DNA of 64,000 nt from Macrolepiota albuminosa (taxonomy: Eukaryota; Basidiomycota; Agaricomycetes; Agaricales; Agaricaceae): NCBI GenBank assembly GCA_027475525.1, contig JAMWFC010000051.1, forward strand, positions 3,084,616 to 3,148,615. Direction: 5' to 3'. The notes beneath the pieces are model-generated. The model saw only the letters and a program-made list of their open reading frames with translations. It searched no databases and had not been told where the DNA came from. Made by a program: the position numbers and the translations under genes. Every line of letters begins with the position of its first letter. Within the stretch, counting starts at the first letter, position 1. Below are positions 10,383-21,789 of this stretch, piece after piece.

Positions 10383-11537
10383 CTACTTTCGAAATGCTAG
10401 CGTAAGTCTTAAGACCGACTCGTGCAACGTTGGAATGGCTTGCAGGTACGGTGCGAGTATCTGCTCGTGTTTTGAAAGATACCCGTAAAAAGTGTCGCTC
10501 GACCAGCGACCGATGGCCTTCATGGCCTTGAAAGGAACGCCTCGCAGCAAGTATTCTAGCGTAGCTCCGATGCGCAAACTGTGACCTTGCAAAGGTTCCA
10601 AATTGGCCGCCTTAGCTGCCTTCGTCAAGACTTCCAAGAACTTTTTCTTGGTGAGAGGAGTGGATTTTCCTTTTTTGGTTCTATACGCGAACAAAGGCCC
10701 CTCTTTGAGAGGGTCGTTTACCTGAAAGTGAGAGTCCAGGGCGTCTTGGGGATCAGAAAGGTCATTCTGCTTAGCCCACGACACCGTCTCTCCGTGGACC
10801 GCCGTCTTGGTTCTAGGGATAAAAAAGGCGGTGGATTGACACCCAGAACGGTCAGTAGACTGTGAGACATTGCTGGGCTTAACGTGGAGAGACGGGTCAA
10901 AGGAAGACAGAGTTGGTACAGTGAACTCTCCGAGCCTTGCTGCGGCGTAGAAGCACGTTGTTGTGCACGCAAAGACCGCCACGTTCAGCGGATCAGGATT
11001 CGAGGACGACACCCCCAACTGATTGTGCAATTCGCTCAGAAAAGCCGGGGTGCAGGGAGAACGTTTCTTCTTCTTGGATGAGCTAGGCGCCAATTTGTCT
11101 GCCGCTCTCATCAAAGTTTGTAACCTGGCTTCGTCGATGCTCCAGCGGACGTCGTGCAACAGATGCCATGCCCGAACCCCAGCGATGTAGTTCTCTATCG
11201 CCGACTTGGAGTATGCCCCCGCTAGCGCGGCTACAAACGCTTCCAATACACTGTGCGTCACTGGTGCTCGGACCTCTTTGCTAATCTCCCTAAAATCGCA
11301 GAACACATGAAACAGCAAGAGACCGGTGCCATAGGTGGCTTTGGTAGAATTGGCCCATGCGGCACTCATCACTGCAAACACATTATCAGCCTCCTGATCC
11401 GAGTAAGCTGGAATCCTGTTGTCCATTCCATTGATCTCATGAGACTTGCGGGGCTTCCACAGCCTCAACCTGTCTCGAGCGGCCACGTGTGGTCTCAGTG
11501 GGGATGACGCTAGCTCTAGACCTTTGGGATAGGGCAT
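10383..11537 (-). CDS. Tyrosine recombinase of the DIRS element
   Basis: About 384 residues from ATG 11537 (MPYPKGLELASS). Catalytic residues of the tyrosine recombinase family are visible in order: Arg I in ARLGEFTVP, HSLR at 10583-10572 (HxxR), GRW with Arg at 10508-10506, and the likely nucleophile Tyr in TFYGYL at 10487-10485. The N-terminal half (YSDQEADNVFAV...WANSTKATYGTGLLLF) looks like a SAM-like core-binding domain. It acts in the nucleus, recombining circular cDNA into the genome. Its frame is open far upstream of 11537, across the RT gene, so the start is not fixed. It may be made by frameshifting or internal initiation, since the RT frame ends at 11599, only 62 bases before this ATG. 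It appears intact. Confidence 0.87.
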   Translation of the reverse strand: MPYPKGLELASSPLRPHVAARDRLRLWKPRKSHEINGMDNRIPAYSDQEADNVFAVMSAAWANSTKATYGTGLLLFHVFCDFREISKEVRAPVTHSVLEAFVAALAGAYSKSAIENYIAGVRAWHLLHDVRWSIDEARLQTLMRAADKLAPSSSKKKKRSPCTPAFLSELHNQLGVSSSNPDPLNVAVFACTTTCFYAAARLGEFTVPTLSSFDPSLHVKPSNVSQSTDRSGCQSTAFFIPRTKTAVHGETVSWAKQNDLSDPQDALDSHFQVNDPLKEGPLFAYRTKKGKSTPLTKKKFLEVLTKAAKAANLEPLQGHSLRIGATLEYLLRGVPFKAMKAIGRWSSDTFYGYLSKHEQILAPYLQAIPTLHESVLRLTLAFRK

Positions 11538-11598
11538 GGGCTTTCGCTTATCTGCGACCTCCGCTGCCTCATGCCTCAATTCTTTAAATCTGGCTCGC

Positions 11599-14009
11599 TT
11601 ACCAGTCTTCAGCAAATTCCCAGTATTCGTCGCCTTGCTGTGCTCTAACCTCGCTGGGAGTTTTTTGTGGTACGTCGTCCACCTCATTGCTGAATTCGGG
11701 GATATCCATTCTTGACTCTTGGTCTGAAGAGTCTTCCCTGCATTTAGACTCGTCGAGGTCGACGACGTATTCGGAGGCCCACTCTGGTATGGGAACGGCG
11801 GGTAGTAAGAGGTCCCTGGGGAAGTATTGCCCCCTGGAAGGTCCATCGGCAGGGTTTGACTCGCTAGGTACGTATCGTGTTGATATTGAGATGTCGAACT
11901 GTGCGCATATCTCATGGACCTGCTTAAAGATTTCATTGATTCTTTTGTTTCGACTCCTCCCAACCCACCATCCTTCGACCACCCCTGTGTTATCTCCGAA
12001 TACCTTGAAGCGCTTCCTCCCTCCGCATGTTTGTGCGACGCTCCCCGCCAGGAAGAAAAAACCCACGGCTTCTGCCCAGCCGATATCTCTCCCTTGATCT
12101 TTCCATCCCGGCTTGAGCTGCCATGCTCGCCACTGTCTGCCAATGGTGATGCCAATGCCCGTTGAAGAGCTGGCGTCGGAGAAGGCTCGAATATTGAGGT
12201 ACGGTTCTGCTTCTGAAATTCTTTTCTCCATTGGCTCACGAAGTATTCGCTTCCACCAGCACAAGTCTTCGTTAATTCTCCTTGGGGGAGTTCTCGGCAT
12301 GAACGGACAGTTATGGAACACTCCCATAAAGGCTTCCAAGCTGGTGAGGTAAGCACGCCCACAAGGCACCACATTGCAGGAGTGTAACAGCTTTCCATAA
12401 AGTTTTTGAGCCTCTTCCAAATTGTGAGTTCTCGTCTTTTCCCATTCTGCGATTGCTTGCAAGTATCTTTCCCGCTTTTCGCTCGGAATACTAACTTGAC
12501 GTGCTTTGATGTCCCACATAAAGCCGATGTATGGCACGACGTCGCCGAAAGGGATATCTTTCCCCTTCTCCCACGGGATGCCGAGCTTATCGGATAATTC
12601 GTCGATATCACGCATCGCGTACGAGAACTCCCTGTCACTCTCTGCTCTGGGCGAGGCTCCAGACAAGTCCAGAACCGGGTGAGCCATGCTTTCATCAAAT
12701 TCTTCGGGAATATCATCATGGTCAGACTTTCCTTGATACCAAATGCGTCCGCCTCTGTGTCTTTTCCCCCCGTTCCTGCTAATCTCACTCTCCCACCTCC
12801 TATGATCAGCGTTATACGAGCCAACAAACTCTTTCCGAATTCGGAAAAATACGTGATCATCCACCCATTTACAGACTGGTCCCATACCGTTGGCTCTAAA
12901 AATCTCGGTACCAGCATCCCCAACTTCGCCGTAGCATCCGCACCCTGAACCAAGCCCAAAGCAATCCATTGTGTCGATCGCATACTGATCAGGCTCATTG
13001 AGCCTGACCACCAGGCCTGGCCATTGAGAAGGTGTGATCGGAATAGTTCGGTATGCTTCTCGCACATCCCGCACTGCTGCCTGGGAACCCAGTGGGAGTC
13101 TCGCAATGAGTAGGTAAACACTGCTGAATGTCCCCCAAGTGCATGGAAAACGGGAAGAATTGATGGCGCTGTTGATGGAATATACCCCACTAGGGTTTGA
13201 CGGGTTATGCGGATATGACAAGTCCTGTATGAGTCTATACTTTCCTGGCTTGTTGGGTTTCGGAATGATATGTAATGGGGATGTTTGGAAAGGCCCGAGG
13301 ATGGCCTCGACCTCTCCTTTGCTGAATGGCCCCAGGTACCGACCCTTCTCAAATTCTGCCGCAATGATCTTGTCGAACTCATCAGCGAGCTCTCGGACTG
13401 ACTTTCCGTTAGGCGGAGTAAAGGTCTTGGAAATGGGAGCGATCCCGACATCAAACCCACGCTGGAGACGATCGGCCAGATTGGGGTATAAATCAGCTGA
13501 ACTTGCTTTCTCCAGCTCTCCTCTCCACTCAGCGGGCTTATAGGGTGATGTGAACTCAAATCGACTGTGCAAGACTGCACTTCTGAGCTCCATGATCCTT
13601 CTTGCCGCATCTGGAGCATTCGTGTTTGAAGTCGTGGGACATGACGGCACAACCACGAGGTTTTGCCAGTCGGTGCACAACTCTTTGCCGTCTGGGTTGA
13701 TGAGTCGCCTACTTCTGTTCCGTGTGACGTAAGCCTTCTGACCATTCCATAGGTCTCTCGCGCTGCAGTGCCAGATATCGTGCGTGTGGCGGCCGAGGCA
13801 TACCACGCAGGCTGCGTTGGCCGCACCAGCGGAGCCGGTGGATGAACCTGCGCGGTTCTGAAAATACTCCCCGCCTTTTCCTCCTCTTTTCTGTTTGTGA
13901 CTGTGCGAGTTGGATGCTTCCGACTCGCGCACGGGCGAGGGAAAACGCTTCCTCTTTCCTTTATTGCCCGATGCTAACGCTGCGACTTCACTTTTTAAGG
14001 CATTTAAGT
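11599..14009 (-). CDS. Reverse transcriptase-RNase H polyprotein of the DIRS element
   Basis: About 803 residues. Near the N-terminus is a basic stretch (KGKRKRFPSP) and a zinc-knuckle-like CVVCLGRHTHDIWHC. RT motifs follow: FQTSPLHIIPKPNKPGKYRL and an aspartate-containing motif in VRDVREAY. The catalytic centre WVDDH lies at 12867-12853. RNase H is marked by RAFSDASSSTG, FGDNTGVVEGWW and SNPADGPSR. The frame extends upstream to 14025 without an ATG in good context. A strong acceptor (GATCAG, ending 14010) suggests that the protein continues from gag by splicing of an intron at 14348-14010. Synthesis of element cDNA is the known role of this family. No internal stop was seen. Confidence 0.88.
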
Positions 14010-14348
14010 CTGATCCATGCCACAAGGGTCACAGAGGGTTATAACGCAAGCGGGGGGGTTTATACCCGCAAATAATGCAAATGGGGTTCCCGACGCATAA
14101 TGGCGACGACAACCACCACGACCCCGCGTAAAGCAATTAAAGCACATCAGAATCCCGCCGTGAGCGAAGATCGCCGATGGGTATATAATTTATATGCGAT
14201 TATAGCGCGATAGCCGTTGCAATTACAACGAATTCGAGACCATTAAATTAGGAGTAACAAGATCGACCAAAAGGCAGACGAATGAATTCACAACAGAATG
14301 AGGGAGACCTTGTCAGCCTGGCTCTGTTGCTTAGGCTTCAACACTCAC
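14010..14348 (-). other. Candidate spliceosomal intron between gag and RT
   Basis: Donor GTGAGT (14348-14343) and acceptor GATCAG (ending 14010) bound 339 bases. Removing them joins AAC G to AC TTA AAT in frame with the RT polyprotein. A branch-like TTATAAC lies about 40 bases before the acceptor. The interval contains stops in all useful frames. It is far longer than the host introns nearby (45-80 bases). Confidence 0.5.
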
Positions 14349-15240
14349 CGTTAATTACGGAGCTCCTTTTGGCGTCGTAGACTTGATCTTTTAGAGTCCT
14401 TAAGACCTTTTCGTCGATCAGCCCTATGTCAAAAATCCCCGCTTTGGGGGGATTTTTAATTTGGCGGTGCCATTCTCTTCTAACCCTGGCTTGATAAAGG
14501 ATCAAGACTTTAAGCCCGTCTTGTCCCTCGTTACGCAACTTGTGATTAGTTAAACGAAAGAAGAAAGCGTGCATCGCGTCGATCATGTTCATCGGCCAGC
14601 TTTCCTGCACGATGTGCTCAAGAAAATTGGTAGATGCGATACACACCTGATCCCAGGCTAGATCCTCATCTTGTGTGGCCCTCCCTTTAGATCCTCTAAA
14701 ATTGATCACTGGCTTTAGGGAGAGCATATCATCATCTTTTGCCAGGGTAAAAACTTCACTCGAGGAAACCGACTCATTTTTTGCGGCTTCTGCTCTGCCC
14801 TCAGGTGTAAAGTAACTGAGCTCAATATATTCGCGCTCCCTGAGTTTCTTAATAGCGAAGCGCGCGGGTGGATACTCGATAACGTCCGGGACAGGCATTC
14901 CAGCCACTAGGTTCGGACCCCTCTCTCCATTATCCGGAGAGTGTTCCCTGGAATGCCTGGATTGTAAAGTGACGTCGTCTACGGCAGGCCCCGGGACCTC
15001 CTCCCTGATATTGTCACCGCGGTCAGCTCTCTGTTCAGCTTCTCTCTCTTCACGCTCAGCTTCCCAGGTTGCTTTCCTTCGCTCTAAAGCGACTACCCAG
15101 AGATTGGAAAGGGCCTCTGCCGCTTGTTCGTCAGACAACCCTTCTCTCCCGTGAGCGAAGGCCTCTCGGGTGAACCTGTACTCCTCAGCTCTGAAATCAG
15201 GGGCTATTTCCAGGTTGGGGTCAACCGTAAGCGTAATCAT
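14338..15240 (-). CDS. Gag-like protein of the DIRS element
   Basis: Start ATG 15240 (MITLTVDPNLEIAPDF). About 300 residues read to a stop at 14340-14338. The middle is charged and coiled-coil-like (ERRKATWEAEREEREAEQ), then a hydrophilic linker, then a folded-looking C-terminus with several Trp (AWDQVCIASTNFLEHI, REWHRQIKNPP). There is no zinc knuckle here; one lies at the N-terminus of the RT frame. A strong donor G|GTGAGT at 14348 just before the stop can join codon N-G to the RT frame in phase, giving a single Gag-Pol. Assignment as gag rests on position; sequence alone would be called hypothetical. Confidence 0.65.
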   Translation of the reverse strand: MITLTVDPNLEIAPDFRAEEYRFTREAFAHGREGLSDEQAAEALSNLWVVALERRKATWEAEREEREAEQRADRGDNIREEVPGPAVDDVTLQSRHSREHSPDNGERGPNLVAGMPVPDVIEYPPARFAIKKLREREYIELSYFTPEGRAEAAKNESVSSSEVFTLAKDDDMLSLKPVINFRGSKGRATQDEDLAWDQVCIASTNFLEHIVQESWPMNMIDAMHAFFFRLTNHKLRNEGQDGLKVLILYQARVRREWHRQIKNPPKAGIFDIGLIDEKVLRTLKDQVYDAKRSSVINGEC

Positions 15241-16582
15241 GATTGAGACAATAAGAAACACTTGAAAACGAAGTATTACGATAATAAAAATTTTATCGAG
15301 GACAGAACGAGTACGAGAGGGCGGCGAAAAGGTTAGAAGGTGGCTGTAGCGAGAAGGAAAAGAATTTTAGTTGAACTGCACAGCCACCTCTTTCAAAGAC
15401 CACACCCTGTCCACCACTCGCGTCCTCGTGACGAACAGGCCAGCCCTCTCGCAGCTGTTACTGTAGTTCACCGCATATGCATTATATAATCATCGACTGT
15501 ACTTGTCCTCCGAATCCGTGACTGGTTCTACTGAAAACCTGATCCCTCCCGGAACATGCCCTGCTGCACGAACGAACATTCTAAATATCTCCCGTTCCCT
15601 CTTCATCGACTCGCATGTATGGCCGGCTTGCCTTACACGATATTATATCGGGTTCACTCCTATCATTCCCGATTTGCCCCGGCACGTTTGTCTATCCATA
15701 TCCAACCTATGGCACAGCGAATCAATAAAGCTTGCAGGGAGAATATGGGCTGCGGTCAGGAAAAAGGGGTATCAGGACAAATACTCACCCGAAACGCGCG
15801 ATAAACCATATCAGATTCCTAACATTCTCCAACATCTCTTTTCGCTATAACATCTCCACTATGTTAACATCACCCTTATATTAATTTCCTAGCGAGGTGT
15901 CCACCTGAATTACATTATGTAATGTAGCTGGGAATATATTTTGTCTTTGTCTTTGTATAACAATGACAGAGTTCATCTATGTACGATTCCAAAAAAACAA
16001 AGGTAGAAAGTGGGCGGAGAGATTTCGCTGCTATTGCATATAACGGATCACAAAAAAAGAGGATACAGAAGGGACAATAAAGAAACAGGGTAGTAGTATC
16101 GAAACATCAAGGTGTGACAAAACAAGAGACGCTACACATGACATAACGAGATAAGAGATGAAAAAAAGAAAAGAGATTGAGACAGAGGACAGATATAGGC
16201 GAAGATGATAACAAGAGCGCTCATACGAATGGAGAAGTGAGGAGGTGAGGGAAGGAAGGGGTTGGGTAACAGTCTACACGAAATGACGAGAGCGTATATA
16301 ACCTAGACATGTTACATGTAAAAATTATAGAATCCGTGTTAGGATACTATAAATAGTTATAGCATAGTTGTATAGAAAAGACGAAACAGATAGCGACTGA
16401 GAGGGGTGGGGAGTATACGACAAGAAAGCCAAGAACTCCAACCAATAATAATATCAAAGATGCAGCGCGAAGTGGGTAGTATCCATTGATGAAAACACGA
16501 GATATCAAGAGAGCGGGAAGATAGAGAATCAGAAAAAAAGACATAAAGAGGGGGGATAGAAGGAAAGAGGGGAAAGGCAGAT
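15241..16582. other. DIRS upstream flank and 3' UTR of RNA-binding gene
   Basis: The part next to 15241 is probably the 5' untranslated or terminal region of the DIRS element. The part from about 15900 to 16582 is AT- and purine-rich and is the likely 3' UTR of the minus-strand RNA-binding gene. No gene is supported. Confidence 0.4.
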
Positions 16583-19360
16583 TTACAATTCCTTATTCGA
16601 CGGGGAGGGAGTCCTCAATTGGACAGCTGCGGCGCCGGGTCGATCGAGCTCGAGGCTCGCGAGCGTGCTACTCAGACCACGCAATGGGTCCAATTCCTTT
16701 TGCTCGGGCTTCGCAGCACCTGACGCCGGACGAGCGTGAGTTTGGCCAGACGTAGGGCGAGAAATGGGGGCCTCAGCCCGAACAGATGGTTTAATCATCC
16801 CAGTGGTATTCTGGCCCTCCAAATACGTGTGGTACCGTGTGGCGCTACTCAAACGTCCCGACGAAGGGGACGCTCTATCTGATACGGCCACGTCGGTGTT
16901 GACCTTGAGCTCTGGCGGGAAAAATCCAGGTGCGTAGGCCTTCGATGGATGAGGCAGGTCGGTGCGTGAGAATGACCCGCGGTGTTTAACCTCGGACGTG
17001 AACGCATTAGGATCAGGCGAGAACGGAGAAAAGGAGGATTGGGATCTATGCAGCTCAGGGCGGGGTTGATACCCGTTGGACGAGAAAGAATCGAACAAGT
17101 GTGAGCTGTCACGGCTGAGAACAGATTCTTGAATCTTCGCATCGGTAAAAGGAGGATCAATCAAATATGCACTAGTGATGGTGTTATGGCCATGTTCAGT
17201 CAGCGCGCTCGGAAGGTATCCTTGTGTATGCAGTTTCTGAAGAAGCTGCATGGCCTGCTCTTGCGTCATCATATTCGGAGCCGGAGGCGCAGAGAACTGA
17301 GATTGGAGTGCTGCAGCCTGGGCCGCCTGCGCAGCAGCTTGGGCAGCTTTGTCTATGAGTAGAATATGTCAGGGTATAGTAAGGAGGTTAATATGCGAAA
17401 CTAACATTGACTGCGTCCCCAACTCAACCGAATCCTACTCCCACCAATGGGGAAACCTTGCATCTTTTCAATCGCCCGCTCTGCTTCAGCCTTTCGAACA
17501 AACTGCACGAATCCACAATGCTTGCCGACAGGGACTTTCACCTATACAGAGAAGCATAAGCATCAGAAACACCTAGATATTTTCGCTCAAGACGTACATA
17601 GTGAATGTCGCCAAACGGAGCAAAGAACGTCCTTAAGGTCTCTTCCGAGATAAGCGGCGAGAGCCCTCCAACAAAGACTGTCGTGTTGTAGGGATCAGTG
17701 GACGTAAGTTGCTCTCCATTGGGACCAATAAGGTTGCCCAAAATTGCTCGAGCCTGCGCGTGGTGTTTCAACGACTCCTCGGAGACATTGAAGCGTGGTG
17801 CGCCACCCTCGCCTTGACCAGAAGCCTGTCGGACTAATGCAGAGTCCTGAACAAAAGACTGTGTTACTGACGTTCCACTTGACCTAGGTGGATTAGCCTC
17901 GCCACTTGCGTATTGCTGTGCGATCTGAGCGAGAACACTGTTCGGGAGGTTCATCATGTCCTCTGTTGTCATTGATGCAAGCGAAGGCACGGGCACATTG
18001 TTACTTGAGCCCGAGCTGAGCGAGGCGGTAGAATTTGAAGTTCCCATCGATGCGTTAGACGCGGAAACTGATATATTATTATTACTCGTATTTGATGCTG
18101 TAGTGGCGATAGGAACCGAAACACTTTTCGTGAAATCAGAGTTGGGCAAAGGCAAGGCGGTAGCAATGGGTTGTGTATTAACTCCGACCCCGTTGTTTAT
18201 TTGTGGGAACTGGACTTGTGGCATATCAAGAGTTGGTGCAGCAGTTGGCCCTTTGTACTTAGCAGTCGCAGGCGAAATGCGCACTAAAGGAGCCAAAGAT
18301 CAATGTATGCCCCCTGTAAGAAACGAGAAACATACTGGGTCGAGACAGACAATAAAGACCGTGCATCTCTATCAGCGCACGTTGTTGATCAGCTTCATCG
18401 GTAAATCTATAGAATACTTGAGAAAAACGCTAATAAAAAAAGGCGGATTACCCACCTCACAAAGCCATAGCCCCTCGAGACTCCAGTTACTGGATCGAGC
18501 ATAATTTTTGCGCTCTTGCAACTGAGAAAGGGGCGAATAAACTTGGGTTCTCGGTCATTCCTGAGGCCAAGAACAGGATTACGGAAGACAGCCACAAGAT
18601 CGGAATTGGACGTCTCCGGCGCAAGGTCTCCGACGAATATGCTGTACTCTTTAGGGTATTGCTGTGACGCGTTTGTGGCGTTAGCAGCCCCATTTGTAAA
18701 GGCGGTTGACTGTGGAGAAAGAGCCTGTGCGGTAGAGGCCCAGTTGAGGACGAAGGGCCTCGAAGAGTTGGGCATAGTGACGAGGTTGTTTCCCGTGCCG
18801 TTGATCTGGGCGAGGACGGAAGCAGCCTGAGCGGCGGCGGGAAATGTAAGGAAGCAGAAGCCAGGGTTGTTGGCCTGCTGACCGGTGACAGGATCTGGGG
18901 CAGGGCGGGGGACGTTGATGCAGACTGGATCCCAGCCCATGAGGGCGCAGACCTGCTTGACATACTCTTCGTCCATCCAGGGCTCGATATCGGACCAGTA
19001 GAGAGTGGCGCTTGGCGGGGAAGTGGTGGGAACGGTGGCGGGGGACGCTCTGAAGATGTGCTCGGCGGCGGGAAGCGGGGGAGACGCAGGATGGTGGTGG
19101 TTGAAGGAAGAGGAGGAGGAATTGAACGATTGCGCATTATTCGTTAAATTGTGTCTGTTTGGTCCAATCTCTCCATATTCTCGAGTGAAGCCTGGATAAC
19201 CCAAGATCCCGTGCGATATCCGCCCACCTCCCGTTGAGAACATCGTGTTTGATCCATAGTACGCCGGCTGGCCCTGTTCGCGCTGCTCACCGACTCCGCG
19301 CGGCCGTTGTGAAACCAATCCAGGTGGATACTCGAATCCGTGTGTTTCTTCACGTAACAT
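16583..19360 (-). CDS. Three-RRM RNA-binding protein, Nam8/Csx1/TIA-1 type
   Basis: Exons are 19360-18456, 18406-18336, 18283-17598, 17541-17406 and 17352-16583, with introns of 49-56 bases and consensus ends. Start ATG 19360 (MLREETHGFEYPPG). RRM1 begins TLYWSDIEPWMDEEYVKQV, RRM2 YSIFVGDLAPETSNSDL with RNP1-like RGYGFVRF across intron 1, and RRM3 TTVFVGGLSPLISEETL with KHCGFVQF. The linker is Ser/Asn/Thr-rich. Exon 5 has an Ala/Gln run (KAAQAAAQAAQAAALQSQ) and a Ser/Pro-rich tail. This domain order is that of Nam8, Csx1 and TIA-1, which act in U1 snRNP-dependent splicing or in mRNA stability under stress. Which of these roles applies cannot be told from sequence. Confidence 0.9.
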
Positions 19361-21789
19361 AGGTACTATTTGCTCGAGCGTCGGAAAAAAGGGGCAAATT
19401 CGGGGAATGGATCGTGACGCCGGATGGAAAATACAACAAAATGCAGCTGATGACTGCTACGAGAAGAAGTTGTTGTTCTTTCCTGTTTATCGGACTGAAA
19501 AAGCTGAGGAAGATGGGAAGCAAGCAAAAGAAAAATTGGAAAGCGCGGAGGGGAAGTGTAGCGATGGGACAAGCAAAGAACTGTTTGCGAACAACGATGG
19601 AGTAGACAGCGACCGAAAAGAGAACCGAGGGCGACAGCGAGAAAGAGGAAGGGACGGGAACACAGAACAACGAAAAGGTGCTGTTGGGTTACCGGAAAGA
19701 GTTTCAAATATGGCGCAGTCAGGAAATAAGACGATTAATTTCCCGCGCTCCCCTCAGCCACCGCTGCCCTTAAATAGGAGACCTTCAGCACTCAATACTT
19801 TGCTATCCTTCTGGCCCACCAAGGATCCATGTTCAGCCTTGCTCCGAGATCTGTGCATTCCACATGTGCCTTCCTCATCGTTCCCATTGTTCTCGACCGG
19901 GTGTATCCGGTTATCAGATCGTCTGTTGCCTATAAAAGCGAACAATGCAGGCTTTCAGGCCCTTCAGGGAAACAATCGTAGCTGCCAGCAGAATTCGAGA
20001 GCTTAACAAAATCAGGGACGCCCACAAATCTGACAGCAGCGAACTTGTATTACGTTTGTGGATCCAAGTGGCTGTGCTGCTTCTTTTTGAATCGTTATAA
20101 GTAAGGCCGCCAGTGAGTCCCCGGATCTTATCTCTGCTGAACGACCATTGAGTCCTTCCAGTCGAAAATTTTCTAAAGATTGATCGAGAATATCTTTTCT
20201 GTGCATCATGAAAGTGCCTGCTTTTGTTCCTGGAGATCTGACATGTAGTGACAGCGTCTGCGTGTGTCCTGGAACTTGTTATCGTCATGAAGGCGACGTA
20301 ACACCGACTACTATCAAAGTTCTAACTTTTTAGCTCCAAGGATTCCATCTACCGTGTGATGTGATGGTGTCTTCATTGTCCCCATTGTTCTGGTACACAT
20401 TTAGATATCCCACATTGTTTGGTTACCCGTGCACAAGGAATTACATCCGAATCAAGGAATCCATGTAATCATCTTCCATTGTTCTTCTGGCAACTCTCTC
20501 GCTAGGGCTTTTTCTTTACGCACATCCCTGGATGCTTGAAGACTCGGCGTCGAAAAGAAATTTTTGTCAACGCATCCTATCTTCAAAATTTTCCAGTCAA
20601 TTGGGCTCGAACGTGTTCATTGAGAAATGGCGGCGGCTCAGGAGAAACATACAATCAACAGAAGTCTTCTATTACCGTCCAGTGTCAAAATATCCAGTCC
20701 AATAATAATCAAGTTTCCCTGCCATCAACGTCAATCATGGTTAAGTATATTTTGCTTATAATAGCCGGTCGGATTTACAGTAAGATTCTAACTCAGCTCT
20801 GAAAACTTTATAATACTTTCGAGGTAACACTCCATTTGCCCTCTTGTCAAATCATAATTATTCCGGGAATTGGTATAACACAGGGGCATTGATTCAATGT
20901 GAGATCCAGACACTAGAAAAGGGTTGTATAATCAATCATTCGGGTATTCAATCACTCATGGCCCAAAATAACCTCAATGATAGCGGGAGTAGCTGGAATT
21001 TAGAAGTATATGTTCAGACCCTGACTGGTACTTACAGGAAGCGCACTTCACGATATCCTGATATCTTTTCCCTTACCTTGTATGACATGCCTTACTTCTG
21101 CCGAATTTGTGACTGGACAAAAGTGGCTGACTCAAGATGAAACTTGTAGTTTTACCTTTCAGATTTTCTGCTGTTTCTTCAGGATGTTGGCCCATTCTTC
21201 ATTTTTCCCACCATGGACGTGGATTCCTTATACAAAATGACTCAGTCCTGGCAGCCCGAGTCAGCGAATGAAATGTGGGTGTTGCACCAGTCATGCTAAT
21301 AGGTGTCCTGGCCATCTCATGATATAAAGTTATGTTACGCGGTTATGGTCGAACCAGATATCCTTACATACGACGTATCCTCCTGTACGGCATCCAAATA
21401 TCTATCTGCGTCAGGAACATTTTTCGTCCGTCGGTTAAGCTTTAAGCTTGACAATAAATCGCTCCCGACCAGGAGTTTCAAGTGTTATGATGCTATATTC
21501 CACCTACTTATGGTTCTGTAAGCGTTAGTACTTACGTTTCACAAAATGATTCTTCTCTATGTATGGAGCCGTAAATGTCGGTTGATACATACATAATAAT
21601 GGTTAGTTTGATTGATTGGTGGTTTGTCAGCATCACGCACATTTCAGATATTGGGGTCGGTGACTGAGGATCAACGGGACTGATCTCTGGACTACTCTCT
21701 CTGCTCGACGTGTCCAGTGCAGTGCACGTTCTGCACCACGTCGCTTAGTCTGACGCCCCTTCTTTCTCCAGTTGCTAATCAGCACCATC
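19361..21789. other. Intergenic, divergent promoters
   Basis: This 2.4 kb separates the divergent RNA-binding and RasGAP genes. Purine-rich sequence at 19400-19700 is the likely 5' leader of the RNA-binding gene (pyrimidine-rich on its strand). Open frames at 20536-21140 have no splice or protein features, and I see no gene. Confidence 0.5.

Larger units (their letters stand above)
10383..15240 (-). mobile_element. DIRS-type tyrosine-recombinase retrotransposon
   Basis: Read on the minus strand, the order is a gag-like frame (15240-14338), reverse transcriptase plus RNase H (14009-11599) and a tyrosine recombinase (about 11537-10383). A YR instead of an aspartic protease and DDE integrase defines the DIRS order. 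The frames are long and open, so the copy is probably young. Terminal repeats and any internal complementary region were not found by eye; the limits given are those of the coding frames only, and the true element extends further on both sides. Confidence 0.9.

Noticed and set aside
11540..13826. Very long minus-strand open frame upstream of the recombinase
   Set aside because: It overlaps the reverse transcriptase in another frame and shows no RT or other motif. Only its last part (from about 11537) has recombinase residues.
10383..15240. LTR retrotransposon
   Set aside because: There is a tyrosine recombinase and no aspartic protease or DDE integrase; no direct long terminal repeats were seen.
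17956..18504. Plus-strand open frame of 182 codons
   Set aside because: Antisense shadow of the triple-RRM gene, whose minus-strand exons have clear RRM motifs and splice sites.
19407..20006. Plus-strand frame of about 200 codons
   Set aside because: Purine-rich, low-complexity composition opposite the 5' leader of the RNA-binding gene, with no domain or splice support.
20536..21521. Several frames of 70-100 codons
   Set aside because: No conserved motif, poor start contexts and no splice sites; treated as intergenic.
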